A stretch of 10,577 nt of DNA from Bacteroides_E sp964528875 (lineage in GTDB: Bacteria > Bacteroidota > Bacteroidia > Bacteroidales > Bacteroidaceae): assembly GCA_964528875.1 (NCBI GenBank), contig CAZGUI010000080.1, positions 1 through 10,577 on the forward strand, given 5' to 3'. Below the pieces are notes generated by a model that was given only the letters and a program-made list of their open reading frames with translations, was not told the DNA's origin and did no database searches. Positions 7,562-10,577 of this stretch are shown here, piece after piece; within the stretch, counting starts at the first letter, position 1, and each line of letters begins with the position of its first letter. A program made the translations under genes and the position numbers.

Positions 7562-8944
7562 ATGAAAATTAAAATATTTATCATAACAGCGCTTGTAGCA
7601 TTCGTTTCGTGCACTGAATATCTCGACATTAAGCCCTATGGAAAAACCATACCTAAAACAGCAGAAGAATTTGCTTCATTGTTGCACGAAACAATCAATA
7701 AAATTGATTATGGTGAGCCTAATATTGTAGGCGACATGGGAACAACAGCAGATTATGCTTGCTTTAGTGACAATCTAGAAACAAACCTTACACAATATCC
7801 AGCAGGAAGGGTTCTTCCCACCTATATCGGTGATAGACTCTTAAGCAAACAATTTACCTATATTAATCTTTATGAAACAATTCGGACAGCGAATATTATT
7901 ATTGGTAATCTAGATGAAGACAAAACACAAGAAGTCAAAGATGTATTAGGAACAGCATATGCATTACGGGGTGTGTCCTATTATCAGCTTTTACGTCAGT
8001 TTTGTGAACCTTATGACGAAACAGGAACAAATAGTGAGTTAGGGGTGCCATTGGTTACAGAGTTTAATATGGAGGAAAAGCCAATTCGCAGTTCGCGAAA
8101 AGAGACCGTAGCGCAAATTGAAAGAGACTTTGAAACAGCAATAAAATATAACATTTCAGAAGAAGTGTACCGCTTCAATAATGATGTTATAAAAGGCTAT
8201 TTAGCTAGACTCTATTTTTGGACACAAGAATATGACAAAGCCGTTGAACAAGCTGAAGAACTTCTAAAGAAGTACCCATTGCTAGAGGGCGATAGTTATA
8301 AAGAGATGCTAATTTCACAACGAGCACGAAAAGGGAACACATTAATAAAATCTGAAATAGTGGCAGATGGTAGCACATCATTGGGTCAGTCAGGCATAAA
8401 AGGATCATTATCAGCACGACCAATAAGCAAACGTTTTATTGATTTATTTGAGGAACAAGAGAATGATGTTCGCTATGACCTTTTCATTGGAAAGAAGCGT
8501 ATCTTTGCAAAGAACATATTTGCATCAATGCGGAGCGCAGAATTTGCTCTTATTCTTATGGAAAGCTACTATCATTTGGGAAATGAAAACAAAGCCATTA
8601 ATTTACTTAATGATTTACGTCAAAAACGCATTTCACCCTATACACCCTATACATTATCTACACTGCCTAGTATTAATAAGGATGACTATATTAAAGTAGA
8701 TGCAAAGGGACAACCCCTTACACCATTAATATACGCTATTCTGGCAGAACGTCGCAAAGAACTCTTTCTTGAAGGCGACAGATGGTTTGAACTTAAGCGT
8801 AATGGAAGACCAGAGTTTTGGGTAGCCAGGCAAGGTTTAAAGTATTATACGCGTAAGTTTATGTATACTTTCCCTATTCCTATAGAAGATATATTGTTAG
8901 TAGATGGACTAATACAGAATGATGGATACAACAAAACAAAGTAA
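7562..8944 (+). CDS. SusD/RagB family outer-membrane lipoprotein
   Basis: A 460-residue surface lipoprotein that acts as the lid and ligand-binding partner of the SusC-like barrel. The signal peptide ends in the lipobox FVSC with the lipidated Cys17, followed by TEYLDIKPYG, typical of SusD amino termini. The helical core includes TPR-like segments (for example YLARLYFWTQEYDKAVEQAEE in several pieces around 215-240, and AEFALILMESYYHLGN at 326-341). The conserved carboxy-terminal motif AERRKELFLEGDRW is at 395-408. It is shorter than SusD (551 residues) and RagB (about 500), so the ligand-binding loops may be reduced. It starts 17 bases after the susC-like gene, the normal order for the pair. 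Family assignment is firm; a peptide ligand is inferred from the two peptidase genes upstream. Confidence 0.95.
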   Translation: MKIKIFIITALVAFVSCTEYLDIKPYGKTIPKTAEEFASLLHETINKIDYGEPNIVGDMGTTADYACFSDNLETNLTQYPAGRVLPTYIGDRLLSKQFTYINLYETIRTANIIIGNLDEDKTQEVKDVLGTAYALRGVSYYQLLRQFCEPYDETGTNSELGVPLVTEFNMEEKPIRSSRKETVAQIERDFETAIKYNISEEVYRFNNDVIKGYLARLYFWTQEYDKAVEQAEELLKKYPLLEGDSYKEMLISQRARKGNTLIKSEIVADGSTSLGQSGIKGSLSARPISKRFIDLFEEQENDVRYDLFIGKKRIFAKNIFASMRSAEFALILMESYYHLGNENKAINLLNDLRQKRISPYTPYTLSTLPSINKDDYIKVDAKGQPLTPLIYAILAERRKELFLEGDRWFELKRNGRPEFWVARQGLKYYTRKFMYTFPIPIEDILLVDGLIQNDGYNKTK

Positions 8945-8954
8945 AAATATAACA

Positions 8955-9152
8955 ATGAGTAAAAATACAATTAAAATTATTTCTCTTTTCACTCTATTAT
9001 TTGTAGCATCATGTGAAAAGTCAGATGAACTTCCTCCAGTAAATGAAGGTTATACTACAGGATATATACTGCCTGAGGCTACTCCACTTACTGACGAAGA
9101 TAGGATTCTTATTGAAGAACAAGAAACTGAATATTATTTAAACGCGAAATAA
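8955..9152 (+). CDS. tiny lipoprotein of unknown function (SusCD-associated)
   Basis: I do not recognise this 65-residue protein. The chosen ATG at 8955 gives a standard lipoprotein signal, MSKNTIKIISLFTLLFVASC, with the lipobox Cys at residue 20. An upstream ATG at 8919 would overlap the SusD-like gene by 26 bases and add 12 polar residues before the signal, so it is less likely. The mature part is only 46 residues and strongly acidic (12 Asp/Glu against 3 Lys/Arg). It begins EKSDELPP, close to the acidic surface-export signals of Bacteroidota lipoproteins, followed by a Gly/Tyr/Pro linker and a probable helix, LTDEDRILIEEQETEYYL. It lies 10 bases after the SusD-like gene, so it is very probably co-translated with the transporter. 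A small accessory subunit of the SusCD complex is the simplest idea. The lipidation call is strong, the role is open. Confidence 0.8.
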   Translation: MSKNTIKIISLFTLLFVASCEKSDELPPVNEGYTTGYILPEATPLTDEDRILIEEQETEYYLNAK

Positions 9153-9187
9153 ACATTCTATTATTAATTATTTAAAACAACAAGAAA

Positions 9188-10450
9188 ATGAAAAAATTAG
9201 CATTTGCACTATCATTATTGCTCGTTATTTTCGTTGGATGTAGTAAAGATGACGACACTCAACCAACATTAACGTTCGAAAAAGCATCTTATCCTTTGAC
9301 TAAAGGATCAGTTGAAGTTAAATTAAATGTTAGCGACATTGATTTAAATTCACTAACAACACCTGTAAGCATACCTGTACAAATAGGAGGAACAGCTGTA
9401 AAAGGAGAAGACTATACCCTTTCTGCAGAAAAATTTGTATTAGGTGGTTCTGAAGAGTCAAAATCTATAACAGTTACAGCAAAAGACAACTATGATGAAG
9501 CAAAAACCATCACACTTACTTTAGCTAATGTTCCGGGATACTCTCTTGGAAACACACCAATGACGACAATCAATTTAGGTAAGAAAGACCTAATAATGTA
9601 CTCGTTCACAAAAAGGACTGCACTGATGAGTGGAGGAGTTACAGTTAGCTTCGACCTATATAACTCGGCAGATGGTAGCGCCTACGTTGCCGAAGAAGAA
9701 ATTTCTATTCCTATAGTTGTTGACGAAACAGAATCAACAGCTGTCCTTGGGGAACAATTCTCTTTTGATGGAGATGCAAAAGTTGTTATTCCTGTTGGGA
9801 AAAGCTCTGGTAATGTGAAACTAAAATACATTGCTCCTGTTGTTCAAGATAAAGATATCGTTGTTCTGAAAGCAGACCTTGATGGAAAAAAGGGTTTTGT
9901 CAAAGGACAGTATGTAGATTGTAAAATCTCTATATTAGGCGACTATGCCGATAAGATAATAGGCGATTGGGTAATGAATGAACTTGTTACTGATAAGGAA
10001 AACATGGACGCCACGTGGGGTGGTAGTGTTACTTTCACCAAAGAGAATGGATTCCCTGAATTTAATGCAGAAGATAAATTAAGCATTGGAGATAATGGTT
10101 TGACAACAGAGTTTAAGTCAACTTTTAAAAATTATTTTGGTGAGCAATCTGGCATTACAATCGGTGAAGAATTGGAGTTAAGAAAAAGCTTGTTTGAAAA
10201 AATAACACTTCAACTATTAGAATTGACTAATATAAACCGTTTGTTCTCAGCTTCAGAAACAAGTGAAGATGACAAAGCTATAATAGGTGTTCGCATCACA
10301 GAAGAAGGACTGTTAGATGTATATATACTAGATTATTACTCTAAGAGCTTTGCTCCTGAGTTCATTGATTTTGGCATGTATGGTGAAGATAAACCAGTAG
10401 CTACAATGTCTGGAGTATTCTTAAATTTCACGATGAAAAAAGCAGAATAA
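9188..10450 (+). CDS. surface lipoprotein with Calx-beta-like repeats, likely SusCD-associated binding protein
   Basis: This 420-residue protein has a lipoprotein signal peptide with Cys18 in the lipobox FVGC, followed at once by SKDDD, a good match to the Bacteroidota lipoprotein surface-export signal. Residues about 26-131 look like a Calx-beta-type beta-sandwich (VSIPVQIGGTAVKGEDYTLS, then a strand-rich ITVTAKDN... segment). Residues 132-250 look like a second, diverged sandwich. From 252 a separate carboxy-terminal domain begins (DYADKIIGDWVMNEL), whose opening is reminiscent of lipocalin-like lipoprotein domains, but I cannot assign it. No peptidase or glycosidase motif is visible. It is the last gene of the operon, 35 bases after the tiny lipoprotein and before two hairpins. 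Its position after SusD fits an accessory surface binding protein that captures substrate for the transporter, which is an inference. Lipidation is well supported. Confidence 0.85.
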   Translation: MKKLAFALSLLLVIFVGCSKDDDTQPTLTFEKASYPLTKGSVEVKLNVSDIDLNSLTTPVSIPVQIGGTAVKGEDYTLSAEKFVLGGSEESKSITVTAKDNYDEAKTITLTLANVPGYSLGNTPMTTINLGKKDLIMYSFTKRTALMSGGVTVSFDLYNSADGSAYVAEEEISIPIVVDETESTAVLGEQFSFDGDAKVVIPVGKSSGNVKLKYIAPVVQDKDIVVLKADLDGKKGFVKGQYVDCKISILGDYADKIIGDWVMNELVTDKENMDATWGGSVTFTKENGFPEFNAEDKLSIGDNGLTTEFKSTFKNYFGEQSGITIGEELELRKSLFEKITLQLLELTNINRLFSASETSEDDKAIIGVRITEEGLLDVYILDYYSKSFAPEFIDFGMYGEDKPVATMSGVFLNFTMKKAE

Positions 10451-10480
10451 AAATATTTATCATTTAAAGCTTAACGTTGA

Positions 10481-10508
10481 GAACAATGATGTTTAATTAT
10501 CATTGTTC
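10481..10508. terminator. first 3' hairpin after the operon
   Basis: GAACAATGAT (10481-10490) and ATCATTGTTC (10499-10508) pair perfectly over 10 bases around an eight-base loop, 30 bases after the last stop codon. The stem is A/T-rich and no T-run follows, so it may stabilise the mRNA end or work together with the next hairpin rather than terminate by itself. The right arm ATTGTT (10502-10507) can alternatively pair with AACAAT at 10513-10518. Confidence 0.5.
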
Positions 10509-10520
10509 ATGAAACAATAC

Positions 10521-10559
10521 TTTACCCCTAAAATCTTATATCTTGATTTTAGGGGTAAA
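10521..10559. terminator. strong 15-bp hairpin, probable operon terminator
   Basis: Bases 10521-10535 (TTTACCCCTAAAATC) are perfectly complementary to 10545-10559 around a nine-base loop. Four consecutive G:C pairs lie in the stem. Only three T's follow on the + strand (10561-10563) and none usefully on the other side, so it is not a textbook intrinsic terminator. Its place at the end of a six-gene operon makes termination the likeliest role. The remaining bases to 10577 hold no gene I can support. Confidence 0.65.
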
Positions 10560-10577
10560 ATTTATGACTAGAATTTG

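Noticed and set aside
8500..8507. TATCTTTG inside the SusD-like gene as an internal promoter
   Set aside because: No TTTG occurs 19-21 bases upstream, and the bases encode a normal part of the protein.
8439..8699. 86-residue open frame on the + strand within the SusD-like gene
   Set aside because: It lies wholly inside a well-supported gene in another frame and shows no independent protein features.
8919..8954. Longer version of the tiny lipoprotein starting inside the SusD-like gene
   Set aside because: It overlaps the SusD-like gene by 26 bases and puts 12 polar residues before the lipoprotein signal peptide, which is atypical.
8955..9152. Tiny gene as a RiPP or bacteriocin precursor
   Set aside because: It has a clear lipobox at Cys20, no leader/core cleavage motif, and no modification enzyme or exporter gene is nearby; an accessory lipoprotein fits better.
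10564..10577. ATG near the end of the window as the start of another gene
   Set aside because: Only four codons are visible directly behind the terminal hairpin, with no supporting signal.

Overview
The window is A+T-rich DNA from a Bacteroidota bacterium, most likely of the order Bacteroidales. The evidence is a SusC/RagA-SusD/RagB outer-membrane transporter pair, lipoproteins whose cysteine is followed by a surface-export-like acidic stretch, A-rich leaders without Shine-Dalgarno sequences, and a promoter of the Bacteroides type (TTTG, 19 bases, TAnnTTTG). The genus cannot be fixed from the sequence.

Layout: a leader with one good promoter and two small hairpins (1-231) is followed by six genes, all on the + strand and tightly packed. 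In order they are: a secreted S8 subtilisin-like peptidase (232-1845), a secreted S9 prolyl-oligopeptidase/DPP-IV-like peptidase (1859-4195), a SusC/RagA TonB-dependent transporter (4200-7544), a SusD/RagB lipoprotein (7562-8944), a tiny 65-residue lipoprotein (8955-9152), and a 420-residue lipoprotein with beta-sandwich repeats (9188-10450). Gaps between genes are 13, 4, 17, 10 and 35 bases, none with a recognisable internal promoter, so this is probably one operon. Two strong inverted repeats after the last gene (10481-10508 and 10521-10559) probably mark its end.

Interpretation: the cluster looks like a peptide counterpart of a polysaccharide utilization locus. Peptidases take the place of glycosidases, and the SusCD pair would import oligopeptides, as RagAB of Porphyromonas gingivalis does. 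Both peptidases have ordinary signal peptides and no lipobox, so they are probably periplasmic and would shorten imported peptides. The three lipoproteins (SusD-like, the 65-residue protein and the 420-residue protein) would sit on the cell surface with the transporter. No regulator, sugar-active enzyme, mobile element, RNA gene or CRISPR array is visible. The least explained parts are the 65-residue lipoprotein, the last lipoprotein, the large insertion in the S8 peptidase, the missing Glu-Glu motif in the S9 peptidase, and two perfect 10-bp hairpins inside the susC-like gene.
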